From Lonsdalea populi (lineage in GTDB: Bacteria; Pseudomonadota; Gammaproteobacteria; Enterobacterales; Enterobacteriaceae), in assembly GCF_015999465.1 (NCBI RefSeq), contig NZ_CP065534.1, positions 1,364,001-1,428,000 of the forward strand: a stretch of 64,000 bases of DNA, read 5' to 3'. Shown here piece after piece: positions 19,495 through 34,400 of the stretch. The stretch's first letter is position 1. Each line of letters begins with the position of its first letter. A program made the position numbers and the translations under genes. The notes beneath the pieces were generated by a model. The model had not been told where the DNA came from and did not search any database. It worked only from the letters and a program-made list of their open reading frames with translations.

Positions 19495-22400
19495 TAATCT
19501 GTGTCTCCATCTAAAATCGCCATTAACTCTTCTACGGACATTGCATCGAGATCGTTTTTGATTGATTCCGTATCGCTGTCCCACGCCGAGCGGATTTGCG
19601 TAGCGAGAATGACCTCCGCCAATGCGGATAACTCAGGGAATTGAAAAATTGAGACGACGGGCATCTCGACGAAAAATTCGGCGCGAATACGCGTGATTAA
19701 TTGCACCGCCATCAGCGAATGACCGCCGAGCTCGAAGAAGTGGTCGTGGCGGCCGACGCGCGCTAATCCCAGCAGATCCTGCCAGATCTCGGCCAGCGCG
19801 ACTTCCAACTCGCCCTGCGGCGCTTCATAACCGCGGCTGACCACCGCCGACCGATCGGGAGCGGGCAGCGCTTTACGGTCGAGCTTGCCGTTCGGGGTGA
19901 GCGGCAAGGCGTCAAGGGTGACGAAGGCGCCCGGCACCATATACTCGGCCAACTGTTGGCTAAGTTGTTGACGCAGAAAGATCGGATCCAGCGTCGCATC
20001 TGCCTGCGGGCAGAGGTAAGCCACCAGCCGGGTGTCCCCGGGGCTGTCTTCGCGGGCGACCACCACGGCTTCCCGTACGCCGGGGCACTGCATCAGCCGG
20101 GCTTCGATCTCGCCGGGTTCGATGCGGAAACCGCGCACCTTGACCTGAAAGTCGTTGCGTCCCAGATACTCGATGCTGCCGTCGGGCAGCCAGCGGCCGA
20201 GGTCGCCGGTCTGGTACAGCCGGGCATCGGGCGTCGTTGAGAACGGGTCGGGGATAAAGCGCTCGGCGGTGAGTTCGGGGCGGTGCAGATAGCCGCGCGC
20301 CACGCCGACGCCGCCGATGTGAATTTCCCCGGCCACGCCCAGCGGCGCAGGTTGCCCCTGCGCGTCCAGAATATAGATCCGGGTGTTGGCGATCGGGTGA
20401 CCGATATAGGGGAGCGGCCGGGTCAGACCGTTTAGCGCGGACCAGATCGTCGTTTCCGTCGGGCCGTACATATTCCACAGCGTATCGACCCGCTGGAGCA
20501 TCTGCGTGGCCAGCTTCTCAGACAGCGCCTCTCCGCCGCACAGGGCCTTGAAGCCGACGGGCAGAGAAAAATCGGGCAGTTGCAGCAACATCCGCCAGGT
20601 TGCAGGCGTGGCCTGCATAAAGGAAACCTGATGGCGGACAATCAATGCGGCAAGCTGCTGCGCATCGGCCGCCTGACTCTGCGTCGCCAGAACCAGCTGA
20701 GCGCCGGATAATAACGGCAGGAAGAGCTCCAGAATGGAGATGTCGAAGCAGAGCGAGGTCACGCCGAGTAAGACATCTTCTTGCGCCATCCCCGGCTCCC
20801 GGCGCATCGACCACAGGAAGTTGACCAGATTGACGTGTTCAATCATGACGCCCTTGGGCTTGCCGGTGGAGCCGGAGGTGTAGATGACGTAGGCCAGATG
20901 GCGCGGCGTCAGCCCCAGCGCCCGGGCGTCGGGATTGCCGTCCGGCGAATCCTGACCGGCGGTGCGCGGGTCGTCGAGGAGCACGGTAGGCAGGCGGCTG
21001 TCCAACCGGTCGAGCAGGGCGTGCTGAGTGAGCAGCGTGACCGGTTTGCCATCCTCCAGCATGTAGCGCAGGCGCTCGGTGGGGTAGGTTGGGTCGAGGG
21101 GGATATAGGCGGCGCCGGCCTTGAGGATAGCCAGCAGGGCGACGACCATCTCCGGGCCGCGCTCGACGCAGAGGGCGACGCGGTCGTCGGGCCGGACGCC
21201 GAGCGCCATCAGGTGATGCGCCAGCTGATTGGCGCGGCGGTTGAGTTCAGCGTAACTCAGCGTCCGTTCGCCGAAGACGACGGCGACGGCGTCGGGGCTT
21301 CGCTCAACCTGCGCTTCGAACAGTTCATGAACCAGTAAATTCTGCGGGAAGTCGGCGTCGGTGGCGTTGAACGCCTCCAGCAGTTGCCGACGCTCGGCGT
21401 CCGGCAGTACCGATATCGTCATGACGGGACGCTGTGGATGGGTATCCAGCGCGGCGATCAATCCGCTGATTGCCGTGACCACATAGTCAGCGACTCTGGC
21501 GGCGTCGATACCTGTGACAGCCTGAACCACCAGACTAAAATCATCACCCCGGTCGTCTACCGACAGCATGAGCGGGTAGTTGGTCCGTTCTTCGGATGTG
21601 ATGCTCCGCATGCCGTTCCAGGCCTCATCGGCTGGATCAGACTGGCTATGGCGATAGTTGAGCAACGCGCTGAACAGCGGCATCGGCGGCGTCACGCCGC
21701 TGCAGCGCTGTGCCAGGGTCAGCGGCGCCTGCTCATGCGCCAGCAGGGCCGTGAGCGCGTGCGAGACGGATTGCACGAGGTCCTGCGCGCTCTGCCCGGC
21801 GAGAACGATGCGCAGCGGCAGGGTATTGATAAACATCCCCATGATCCGGTCGGCCCCGGCGTTGCCCTGCAACCGGCCGGACAGCACCGAGCCGAAGACC
21901 ACATCGTCGCGGCCGCTGGTGTGCGCCAGTACCTGAGCGTAAGCAATATGAAACAGCACGCTCGGGCTGACGCCCAGACGGCGAGCCTGACGGCGGATGG
22001 CATCGACGAGCGAGTCCGCTAACGACAGACGCGCTTCGGTGATGTTTTTACCCTCGCCCTGCACATCCAGCAGGCCGAAAGGCGCGGTCGGGGTATCGAC
22101 GTCGGCCAATTGGTCGCGGAAATAGGCTTCATGCTCCGTAACGGGGACGCTCAGTGTCTGAGCGATAAAGTTGCGGTACGGCAGGGGAACCGGCAACGCA
22201 TCGGCGCGGTTTTTCAACAATAAGCGAATTTCACTTACGATAAGCGCCAGCGTCGTATGGTCGCTGACCAGATGGTGGAAACGCAGCGCCAGCAGCCATT
22301 CGCCATGAAGCGGATCGTGGGCGATATCGACGGCGAACAGCGGCGCGCGGCTCAGGTCGAGCCGGCGCCGGCGCGGATCGATATGCGCTTCCAGCTGAGC

Positions 22401-25400
22401 CGGGATATTCTCCAGCGAAGCCGGTACGAAGGTGTTGACCGGCAGGACCGCCCGACGCCAGACCACCTGCACCGGCTGGCTCAGTCCCTGCCAGCAGACG
22501 GCGGTACGCAGAATATCGTGGCGATCGATAACCTGTTGCAGCGCATCCAGAAACGCATCAAGACGTTCACGCCGGTCAAAAGCGACCAGGCTCTTAAACA
22601 GGTAGGTATCGCCCTGCGCCTGTAGCAGATGATGGAACAGAATCCCCTCCTGCAATGGGGAAGGCGGGTAGATATCCTGCACGTTGGCCGCGCCGCCGGG
22701 TACGGTTTCGGTGATGGCGTCGATGTCGCCCTGAGAGAGGGTCACCAGCGGCAGCTGTTCCGGGGTGATGGCGGTACAGCCTTCGGGGATGAGATTGGGC
22801 GGGACGATGAACGCCGGTTCAGCCTGATGGCCCTGTATCGTCGTCGCCATCTCATGCAGCACCGGGGTGGTGAAAATGCCGCGGACTTCCAACTGATAAC
22901 CCCGGTTGCGCAGCCGTTCAATCAGGCTGACCGCCATCAGCGAATGACCGCCGAGCTCGAAGAAGTGATCGTGGCGGCCGACGCGCGCTAATCCCAGCAG
23001 ATCTTGCCAGATCTCGGCCAGTGCGACTTCCACCTCGCCCTGCGGGGCTTCATAACCGCGGCTGACCACCGCCGACCGATCGGGAGCGGGCAGGGCCTTG
23101 CGGTCGAGCTTGCCGTTCGGGGTGAGCGGCAAGGCGTCAAGGGTGACGAAGGCGCCCGGCACCATATACTCGGCCAACTGTTGGCTAAGTTGTTGACGCA
23201 GAAAGATCGGATCCAGCGTCGCATCTGCCTGCGGGCAGAGGTAAGCCACCAGCCGGGTGTCGCCGGGGCTGTCTTCGCGGGCGACCACCACGGCTTCCCG
23301 TACGCCGGGGCACTGCATCAGCCGGGCTTCGATCTCGCCGGGTTCGATGCGGAAACCGCGCACCTTGACCTGAAAGTCGTTGCGCCCCAGATACTCGATG
23401 CTGCCGTCGGGCAGCCAGCGGCCGAGGTCGCCGGTCTGGTACAGCCGGGCATCGGGCGTTGTTGAGAACGGGTCGGGGATAAAGCGCTCGGCGGTCAGTT
23501 CGGGGCGGTGGAGATAGCCGCGCGCCACGCCGGCGCCGCCGATATGAATTTCCCCGGCCACGCCGAGCGGCGCCGGTTGCCCCTGCGCGTCCAGAATATA
23601 GATCCGGGTGTTGGCGATCGGGTGACCGATATAGGGGAGCGGCCGGGTCAGACCGTTTAGCGCGGACCAGATCGTCGTTTCCGTCGGGCCGTACATATTC
23701 CACAGCGTATCGACCCGCTGGAGCATCTGCGTGGCCAGCTTCTCAGACAGCGCCTCTCCGCCGCACAGGGCCTTGAAGCCGACGGGCAGAGAAAAATCGG
23801 GCAGTTGCAGCAACATCCGCCAGGTTGCAGGCGTGGCCTGCATAAAGGAAACCTGATGGCGGACAATCAATGCGGCAAGCTGCTGCGCATCGGCCGCCTG
23901 ACTCTGCGTCGCCAGAACCAGCTGAGCGCCGGATAATAACGGCAGGAAGAGCTCCAGAATGGAGATGTCGAAGCAGAGCGAGGTCACGCCGAGTAAGACA
24001 TCTTCTTGCGCCATCCCCGGCTCCCGGCGCATCGACCACAGGAAGTTGACCAGATTGACGTGTTCAATCATGACGCCCTTGGGCTTGCCGGTGGAGCCGG
24101 AGGTGTAGATGACGTAGGCCAGATGGCGCGGCGTCAGCCCCAGCGCCCGGGCGTCGGGATTGCCGTCCGGCGAATCCTGACCGGCGGTGCGCGGGTCGTC
24201 GAGGAGCACGGTAGGCAGGCGGCTGTCCAACCGGTCGAGCAGGGCGTGCTGAGTGAGCAGCGTGACCGGTTTGCCATCCTCCAGCATGTAGCGCAGGCGC
24301 TCGGTGGGGTAGGTTGGGTCGAGGGGGATATAGGCGGCGCCGGCCTTGAGGATAGCCAGCAGGGCGACGACCATCTCCGGGCCGCGCTCGACGCAGAGGG
24401 CGACGCGGTCGTCGGGCCGGACGCCGAGCGCCATCAGGTGATGCGCCAGCTGATTGGCGCGGCGGTTGAGTTCAGCGTAACTCAGCGTCCGTTCGCCGAA
24501 GACGACGGCGACGGCGTCGGGGCTTCGCTCAGCCTGCGCTTCGAACAGTTCATGAACCAGTAAATGCTGCGGGAAATCGGCGTCGGTGGCGTTGAACGCC
24601 TCCAGCAGTTGCCGACGCTCGGCGTCCGGCAAGACCGATATCGTCATGACGGGACGTTGGGGAGCGACGGCCAGCGCCTCGACCAGACCATAGAGGGCGG
24701 TCTCCAGATAGCAAGCCACCCGGCCAGGATCAAGGGACGCGACGGTCTGGGCCACCAGACTGAAGCCTTGCCCCAGATCGTTCACCGACAGAGTCAGCGG
24801 GAAATTGGTGCGCCCGTCTGCGGCGATTGTGCGTATATCTCCTTCGTCGGCCGGGCCTGACTGGCTGTGACGATAGTTGAGCAGCGTGCTGAACAGCGGC
24901 ACCGGCGGCGTAATGCCGCTACAGCGCTGGGCCAGCGCCAGCGGCGCCTGTTCATGTTCCAGCAGCGTCGTCAGATCGCGATAGACGGCCTGCACCACCT
25001 CCTGCGTGCTGTGGCCGCTGAGGGAAATGCGCACCGGCAGGGTGTTGATAAACATCCCCATCACCTGGTCGGCCCCGGCGACGCCCTGCAAACGCCCGGA
25101 CAGCACCGAGCCGAAGACCACATCGTCGCGGCCGCTGGCGTGCGCCAGCACCAGCGCATAGGCCACATGGAACAGCACGCCGGCGCTGACGCCCAAACGG
25201 CGGGCCTGTGTCCGGATCGCCGTAGCCAGCGTGAGATTCAGCGACAAACGGGATTCCCGGATCTCCTCGCTATCGCCTTGGACATCAAATAAACCAAAAG
25301 GCGTCGTAGGAGTATCAACCTCAGCCAACCGATCGCGGAAATAGGACTCATGCGCCGAGGCCGGTACGCTCAGGATCTGGGCGACGAAGTTGCGGTATGG

Positions 25401-28400
25401 CAACGGTGTCGGCAACGCCGCTTTACGTCCTTGAACCAGCAGACGGATCTCGTTGACAATCAGCGCCAGCGTCATATGGTCGCTGACCAGATGGTGGAAA
25501 CGCAGCGCCAGCAGCCATTCATTGTGAGCCGGGTCGTGAGCGATATCGGCGGCGAACAGCGGCGCCTGATTGAGATCAAGGCGGTGCGAGCGTGGATCGG
25601 TATGTGCCTGCAACTGGCCCGCCACATCGTCCGGCGAGGCGGGAACAAAGGTGTGGATCGGCAGGGCGGCCCGACGCCAGACCACCTGCACCGGCTGGCT
25701 CAGTCCCTGCCAGCAAACGGCGGTACGCAGAATATCGTGACGGTCGATGACCTGTTGCAGCGCATCCAGAAACGCATCAAGACGTTCACGCGTATCAAAA
25801 GCCACCAGACTTCTTAACAGATAGGTATCCCCCTGCGCCTGTAGCAGGTGATGAAACAGTATCCCTTCCTGCAACGGTCCAAGCGGGTAAATATCCTGTA
25901 CGTTGGCGGCGCCGCCGGGCACGGTATCCACGATCGCATCGATCTCCGCCTGGGTCAGCGTCGCCAGCGGCAGCCGATCCGGGGTGATGACGGTACAGCC
26001 TTCGGGGATGAGGTTGGGCGGGACGACGAACGCCGGTTCATCCTGAGAGTCTTGCATGGCCTCTGCCATCTTATGGAGCACCGGGGTGGTGAAAATACTC
26101 CGGACGTCCAGCGTCCAGCCCCGGTTGCGCAGCCGTTCAATCAGGCTGACCGCCATCAGCGAATGACCGCCGAGCTCGAAGAAGTGATCGTGGCGGCCGA
26201 CGCGCGCTAATCCCAGCAGCTCTTGCCAGATCTCGGCCAGCGCGACTTCCACCTCGCCCTGCGGGGCTTCATAATCGCGGCTGACCACCGCCGTCAGGTC
26301 GGGGGCGGGCAGGGCCTTGCGGTCGATTTTGCCGTTCGGCGTCAGCGGCAAGGCGTCGAGAGTGACGAAGGCGTTCGGCACCATGTACTCGGCCAGCGAT
26401 TCGCTGAGCCGGCGACGCAGGTCGGCGGGGAGCAATTCAGCGCCGGGCAGGGCCTGGAGATAGGCCACCAGCCGGGTATCGCCGGGATGGTCTTCGCGGG
26501 CGATCACCACCGCTTCCCGTACGCCGGGGCACTGCATCAGCCGGGCTTCGATCTCGCCGGGTTCGATACGAAAGCCGCGCACTTTGACCTGAAAGTCGTT
26601 GCGTCCCAGATACTCGATGCTGCCGTCGGGCCGCCAGCGGCCGAGGTCGCCGGTCTGGTAGAGGCGGGCGTCGGGCGTCGTTGAGAACGGATCGGGAATA
26701 AAGCGCTCGGCGGTGAGTTCGGGGCGGTGCAGATAGCCGCGCGCCACGCCGACGCCGCCGATGTGAATTTCTCCGGTTACCCCGAGCGGGGCCGGCTGGC
26801 CCTGCGCGTCCAGAATATAAATCCGGGTGTTGGCGAGCGGTTTCCCGATGACCGGCAGCGGCTGTGAGGCGTCGATGACGCAGGCGGCGGCATCCACGGT
26901 GCATTCGGTGGGGCCGTAAACGTTGATAAAGCGGGTGGCGGCGAGCGTGGTCAGCCTGGACCAGACGTGCGGCGAAATGGCCTCTCCGCCGATGAATACC
27001 GCCGCGGGCTGATAGGCCGGGTCGGTGCCGAGACCGGCGTCGAGTAGCCCGTGCAGCTGCACGGGGGTGCAGTCGAATACATCGACGGCGTGACGGGAGA
27101 AATAGCGCCACAGCCGCCGGGCATCGGCGCGAAGGGCTTCAGGGACCATGACCAGCGTGTGTCCGGACAGCAGTTGCAGCCAGCTTTTGACCGAGGCGTC
27201 GAACACGATGCTGGCGTTAAGGGCGATGCGGCCGGGCCGTTCGAGCGCCAGCAGCGGCTTGAGGGCGCCGGCGAGGTTGAGCACGTTCCGGTGGGCGACC
27301 ATGACGCCCTTGGGTTTGCCGGTGGAGCCGGAGGTGTAGATGACATAGGCCAGATGGCGTGAGTTCAGCCCCAGCGCCCGGGCGTCGGGGTCGCTCTGCG
27401 GATAGACGGCGGACGCCGGGGTATCCAGCAGCAGGACGGGCCGGGTATCGTCGAAGGCTTCCCGCAGCGCGGTCTGGGTCAGCAGGGCGACGGGTTGGGC
27501 GTCGTCGAGCATATAGGCTAAACGTTCGGCGGGGTAAGCGGGGTCGAGCGGGACATAGGCGGCGCCGGCTTTGAGAATGCCGAGCAGGCCGACCATCATG
27601 TCCAGTCCGCGTTCGACGCAAAGGGCGACGCGGTCGTCGGGCCGGACGCCGAGGGAGATCAGATGATGCGCCAGCTGGTTGGCGCGGCGATTAAGTTGGT
27701 CATAGGTGAGCGCGTCGTCCTCGAACAGCACGGCGAGGGCGTCGGGGGTGCGCGCCGCCTGGGCTTCGAACTGTTGATGGATCAAGGCGTGCTGCGGGAA
27801 GTCGGCGTCGGTGGCGTTGAACGCCTCCAGCAGTTGCCGGCGCTCGGCGTCCGGCAGCACCGGCAGGCTGAGCGCCGGCTGCTGAGCGGCGCTCTCCAAA
27901 GCCGCGAGCAGGTGACTTATCGCGGTGAGCATGTAGCGAATCATGCGCATCGGGTCGACGCCGGCGACGGTTTTGGCCGTCAAACGGAAAGCCTCGCCGA
28001 GATCGTCCACCGACAGGGTCAGCGGGAAATTGGTGCGCTCTTCCGAGGCCAGAATACGGATGTCGTCCCAGCGTTCAGCGTCGGGATCGGACAGGCTATG
28101 GCGGTAGTTGAATAGTGCGCTGAACAGCGGCATGGGTTGAGCCACGCCGCTGCAGCGCTGGGCCAGCGTCAGCGGCGCCTGCTCGTGCGCCAGCAGGGCC
28201 GTGAGCGCGTGCGAGACGGATTGCACGAGGTCCTGCGCGCTCTGCCCGGCGAGGACGATGCGCAGCGGCAACGTGTTGATAAACATCCCCATCATCTGGT
28301 CGGCCCCGGCGTTGCCCTGCAACCGGCCGGACAGCACCGAGCCGAAGACCACGTCGTCGCGGCCGCTGGTGTGCGCCAGCACCAGCGCGCAGGCGGCGTG

Positions 28401-31400
28401 GAACAGGACGCCCGGGCTGACGCCCAGGCGGCGGGCCTGTGTGCGGATCGTCGCGGCCAGCGCGGTATCCAGCGGCAGAGAGGCCTCAAGGACATCTTCG
28501 CCCTCGCCCTGTACGTCCAGCAGGCCGAACGGCGCGGTCGGGGTATCGACATCGGCCAACCGATCGCGGAAATAGGCTTCATGCTCCGAGAGCGGCACAT
28601 TCAGGATCTGGGCGATAAAGTCACGATAAGGCAACGGGACAGGCAGCGCGTCGGAGCGCCCCTCCACGAGCAGACGGATCTCGTTGACAATCAGCGCCAG
28701 CGTCGTATGGTCGCTGACCAGATGGTGGAAACGCAGGGCCAGCAGCCATTCATTGTGAGCCGGGTCGTGGGCGATATCGACGGCGAACAGCGGCGCCTGA
28801 TTAAGATCAAGGCGGTGCGAGCGTGGATCGGTATGTGCCTGCAACTGGCCCGCCACATCGTCCGGAGAGGCGGGAACAAAGGTGTTGACCGGCAGGACCG
28901 CCCGACGCCAGACCACCTGCACCGGCTGGCTCAGTCCCTGCCAGCAGACGGCGGTACGCAGAATATCGTGACGATCGATAACCTGTTGCAGCGCATCCAG
29001 AAACGCATCAAGACGTTCACGCCGGTCAAAAGCGACCAGGCTCTTCAACAGATAGGTATCCCCCTGCGTCTGCAACTGATGGTGGAACAGAATCCCCTCC
29101 TGCAACGGCGCAAGCGGATAGATATCCTGCACGTTGGCCGCGCCGCCGGGCACGGTTTCGAGGATGGCGTCGATGTCGCCCTGAGTGAGGGCCACCAGCG
29201 GCAGCTGTTCCGGGGTGATGACGGTACAGCCTTCGGGGATGAGATTGGGCGGGACGACGAACGCCGGTTCATCCTGAGAGTCTTGCATGGCCTCTGCCAT
29301 CTCATGGAGCACCGGGGTGGTGAAAATACTCCGGACGTCCAGCGTCCAGCCCCGGTTGCGCAGCCGTTCAATCAGGCCGACCGCCATCAGCGAATGACCG
29401 CCGAGCTCGAAGAAGTGGTCGTGGCGGCCGACGCGCGTTAATCCCAGCAGCTCTTGCCAGATCTCGGCCAGCGCGACTTCCAACTCGCCCTGCGGCGCTT
29501 CATAACCGCGGCTGACCACCGCCGTCTGGTCGGGAGCGGGCAGGGCCCTGCGGTCGAGTTTGCCGTTCGGGGTGAGCGGCAAGGCGTCGAGAGTGACGAA
29601 GGCGCCCGGCACCATATACTCGGCCAGATGTTGGCTGAGCCGGCGGCGCAGGTCGGCGGGGTCCGGTTTGGCGTCGGCCTGCGGGCAGAGATAGGCCACC
29701 AGCCGGGTGTCGCCGGGGCTGTCTTCACGGGCGATCACCACGGCCTCCCGGATACCCGGACACTGCATCAGCCGGGCTTCGATTTCGCCGAGTTCGATAC
29801 GAAAGCCGCGCAGCTTGACCTGAAAGTCGTTGCGTCCCAGATACTCGATGCTGCCGTCGGGCCGCCAGCGGCCGAGGTCGCCGGTCTGGTAGAGGCGGGC
29901 GTCGGGCGTCGTTGAGAACGGATCGGGAATAAAGCGCTCGGCGGTGAGTTCGGGGCGGTGCAGATAGCCGCGCGCCACGCCGGCGCCGCCGATATGAATT
30001 TCCCCGGCCACGCCGAGCGGCGCCGGTTGCCCCTGCGCGTCCAGAATATAGATCCGGGTGTTGGCGATCGGGTGACCGATATAGGGGAGCGGCCGGGTCA
30101 GACCGTTTAGCGCGGACCAGATCGTCGTTTCCGTCGGGCCGTACATATTCCACAGCGTATCGACCCGCTGGAGCATCTGCGTGGCCAGCTTCTCAGACAG
30201 CGCCTCTCCGCCGCACAGGGCCTTGAAGCCGACGGGCAGAGAAAAATCGGGCAGTTGCAGCAACATCCGCCAGGTTGCAGGCGTGGCCTGCATAAAGGAA
30301 ACCTGATGGCGGACAATCAATGCGGCAAGCTGCTGCGCATCGGCCGCCTGACTCTGCGTCGCCAGAACCAGCTGAGCGCCGGATAATAACGGCAGGAAGA
30401 GCTCCAGAATGGAGATGTCGAAGCAGAGCGAGGTCACGCCGAGTAAGACATCTTCTTGCGCCATCCCCGGCTCCCGGCGCATCGACCACAGGAAGTTGAC
30501 CAGATTGACGTGTTCAATCATGACGCCCTTGGGCTTGCCGGTGGAGCCGGAGGTGTAGATGACGTAGGCCAGATGGCGCGGCGTCAGCCCCAGCGCCCGG
30601 GCGTCGGGATTGCCGTCCGGCGAATCCTGACCGGCGGTGCGCGGGTCGTCGAGGAGCACGGTAGGCAGGCGGCTGTCCAACCGGTCGAGCAGGGCGTGCT
30701 GAGTGAGTAGCGTGACCGGTTTGCCATCCTCCAGCATGTAGCGCAGTCGCTCGATGGGGTAGGTTGGGTCGAGGGGGATATAGGCGGCGCCGGCCTTGAG
30801 AATGCCGAGCAGGCCGACCATCATGTCCAGTCCGCGCTCGACGCAGAGGGCGACGCGGTCGTCGGGCCGGACGCCGAGCGCCATCAGGTGATGCGCCAAC
30901 TGATTGGCGCGGCGGTTGAGTTCAGCGTAACTCAGCGTCCGTTCGCCGAAGACGACGGCGACGGCGTCGGGGCTTTGCTCAGCCTGCGCTTCGAACAGTT
31001 CATGAACCAGTAAATGCTGCGGGAAGTCGGCGTCGGTGGCGTTGAACGCCTCCAGCAGTTGCCGACGCTCGGCGTCCGGCAGCATCGGCAGCGCGGCAAG
31101 CGGTTGCGTCGCGTCGGCGGCCATCGCGGTCAGCACGTTTTTCACGTAGCCGGCCAGACGAACGATGGTTTGTCGTTCGAACAGGTCGGTCGCATAGACC
31201 AGTCCGCCCGCCAAACCCGTCTCGGTTTCAGTGAGCGACAGCGTCAGGTCAAATTGGGTGGTATTCAGCGTGGGTTCAACCAGAGAGAGCGCCAGCCCGG
31301 GGATCGTCGGTTCCTGTGCCGGCGTGTTGTTCAACGCCAGCATCACCTGGAAAATCGGGCTATAGCTCAGGCTGCGCGCGGGGTGCAGCGTTTCCACCAC

Positions 31401-34400
31401 CTGCTCGAAAGGGAATGTTTGATGGGCATAGGCCGCGACGGTTCGTTCCCGTACCTGGGCAAGCAGTTCATTCAGCGTATGGCAGCGCCCAGGCTCGACG
31501 CGCAGCGCCAGCGTATTGACGAAGAAACCAATCAGTCCTTCCGTTTCGCGCTGCTGTCGGTTGGCGACCGGGGTGCCGATAACGATATCGTCCTGGCCGC
31601 TGAGACGGGAGAGGACCAGCGTCCAGGCGGCGAGCAGCGTCATAAACAGGGTGGTTCCCTGCTGTTTACCCAGCGCCTTGAGTGCGGCGAGCGCCGCAGT
31701 ATCAAGATGGAAAGGGACGACATCGCCGGCATAGCGCTGTACCGAGGGACGAGGTTTGTCCGTAGGGAGCTCCAGCAGCGACGGCGCGCCCTGAAGCTGG
31801 TTTTGCCAGAAGCGGCGCAGTTCTTCAAGCGCCTCGCCCTGCAGCTGATTGCGCTGCCAGACGGCATAGTCGGCATATTGAATAGGCAGCGGCGGTAAGT
31901 GTGCTTTTTCTCCCTTGCGGGTGGCCTGATAAAGCGCGACCAGTTCGTGAAGCAGAATACCGACGGACCAGCCGTCCGAGATAATGTGGTGCTGAGTCAG
32001 CGACAGCACATGCTCCTCATCGGCCAGTTGCAGCAGCCGCCCGCGGATTAACGGCCCCTGAGTGAAATCAAAAGGCTTTTGCGTTTCCCGTTGTACGATT
32101 TCCGCGATGCGGTCTGAACCTATCGCCTTGTCCGAAGAGCGCAGATCCAAATAGGAAAGCGTAATACCGCGGTCGATCGGCGCGAACTGCTGGTATGGCC
32201 GGCCGTCGACCAGCGTAAAGTGAGTCCGCAGGTTTTCGTGACGCGCCGCAAGGCCATCAAGCGCGGACGTCAGCGCCTGATGATCTAGCGGCCCGACGAT
32301 CCGGAGTATCATCGGGATATGGTAGGCCCGGCTGGCGGCGGGATTGAGCTGTGTGAGGAACCACAGCCGCTGTTGCGCAAATGAAATAGGGAGTGGACGA
32401 CGGCGGTCGGCGGCGGGAATGGTCGTCTGCGCGGTCGGCGCGGTGCCTGTCAGCGTCTGAGCCAGTTCGGCCAGCGCCGGATGAGCGAAAAGCTGCTGAA
32501 TGGTCATATCCAGTGCCAGACGCTGGCGCACGCGTGTCGTGCATTGTACGGCCATCAGCGAATGACCGCCGAGCTCGAAGAAGTGGTCGTGACGGCCGAC
32601 GCGCGCTAATCCCAGCAGCTCTTGCCAGATCTCGGCCAGTGCGGTTTCCACCTCGCCCTGCGGGGCTTCATAATCGCGGCTGATCACCGCCGTCTGGTCG
32701 GGGGCGGGCAGCGCCCTGCGGTCGAGCTTGCCGTTCGGCGTCAGCGGCAAGGCGTCGAGAGTGACGAAGGCGCCCGGCACCATGTACTCGGCCAGCGATT
32801 CGCTGAGCCGGCGGCGCAGATCGGCGGGGAGCAATTCAGCGCCGGGCAGGGCCTGGAGATAGGCCACCAGTCGGGTATCGCCGGGATGGTCTTCGCGGGC
32901 GATCACCACCGCTTCCCGTACGCCGGGGCACTGCATCAGCCGGGCTTCGATTTCGCCGGGTTCGATACGAAAGCCGCGCACTTTGACCTGAAAGTCGTTA
33001 CGTCCCAGATACTCGATGCTGCCGTCGGGCCGCCAGCGGCCAAGGTCGCCGGTCTTGTAGAGGCGGGCGTCGGGCGTCGTTGAGAACGGATCGGGGATAA
33101 AGCGCTCGGCGGTCAGTTCGGGGCGGTGCAGATAGCCGCGCGCCACGCCGTCACCGCCGATGTGAATTTCTCCGGCCACCCCGAGCGGGGCGGGCTGGCC
33201 CTGCGCGTCCAGAATATAGATCCGGGTGTTGGCGAGCGGTTTCCCGATGACCGGCAGCGGCTGTGAGGCGTCGATGACGCAGGCGGCGGCATCCACGGTG
33301 CATTCGGTGGGGCCGTAAACGTTGATAAAGCGGGTGGCGGCGAGCGTGGTCAGCCTGGACCAGACGTGCGGCGAAATGGCCTCTCCGCCGATGAATACCG
33401 CCGCGGGCTGATAGGCCGGGTCGGTGCCGAGACCGGCGTCGAGCAGCCCGTGCAGCTGCACGGGGGTGCAGTCGAATACATCGACGGCGTGACGGGAGAA
33501 ATAGCGCCACAGCCGCCGGGCATCGGCGCGAAGGGCTTCAGGGACCATGACCAGCGTGTGTCCGGACAGCAGTTGCAGCCAGCTTTTGACCGAGGCGTCG
33601 AACACGATGCTGGCGTTAAGGGCGATGCGGCCGGGCCGTTCGAGCGCCAGCAGCGGCTTGAGGGCGCCGGCGAGGTTGAGCACGTTCCGGTGGGCGACCA
33701 TGACGCCCTTGGGTTTGCCGGTGGAGCCGGAGGTGTAGATGACATAGGCCAGATGGCGTGAGTTCAGCCCCAGCGCCCGGGCGTCGGGGTCGCTCTGCGG
33801 ATAGACGGCGGACGCCGGGGTATCCAGCAGCAGGACGGGCCGGGTATCGTCGAAGGCTTCCCGCAGCGCGGTCTGGGTCAGCAGGGCGACGGGTTGGGCG
33901 TCGTCGAGCATATAGGCTAAACGTTCGGCGGGGTAAGCGGGGTCGAGCGGGACATAGGCGGCGCCGGCTTTGAGAATGCCGAGCAGGCCGACCATCATGT
34001 CCAGTCCGCGTTCGACGCAAAGGGCGACGCGGTCGTCGGGCCGGACGCCGAGGGAGATCAGATGATGCGCCAGCTGGTTGGCGCGGCGATTAAGTTGGTC
34101 ATAGGTGAGCGCGTCGTCCTCGAACAGCACGGCGAGGGCGTCGGGGGTGCGCGCCGCCTGGGCTTCGAACTGTTGATGGATCAAGGCGTGCTGCGGGAAG
34201 TCGGCGTCGGTGGCGTTGAACGCCTCCAGCAGTTGCCGGCGCTCGGCGTCCGGCAGCACCGGCAGGCTGAGCGCCGGCTGCTGAGCGGCGCTCTCCAAAG
34301 CCGCGATCAGGTGACTTATCGCGGTGAGCATGTAGCGAATCATGCGCATCGGGTCGACGCCGGCGACGGTTTTGGCCGTCAAACGGAAAGCCTCGCCGAG

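Noticed and set aside
19495..19584. Extended start of synthetase 2 thirty codons upstream
   Set aside because: The extension lies wholly in the end of synthetase 1 and is Arg-rich without NRPS character; the ATG at 19494 gives the usual TAATG coupling.
28137..29441. Long plus-strand open frames inside the synthetase genes, such as this one of 434 codons
   Set aside because: They are complements of high-GC NRPS codons, repeat in every homologous module, and lack ribosome binding sites and known domains.
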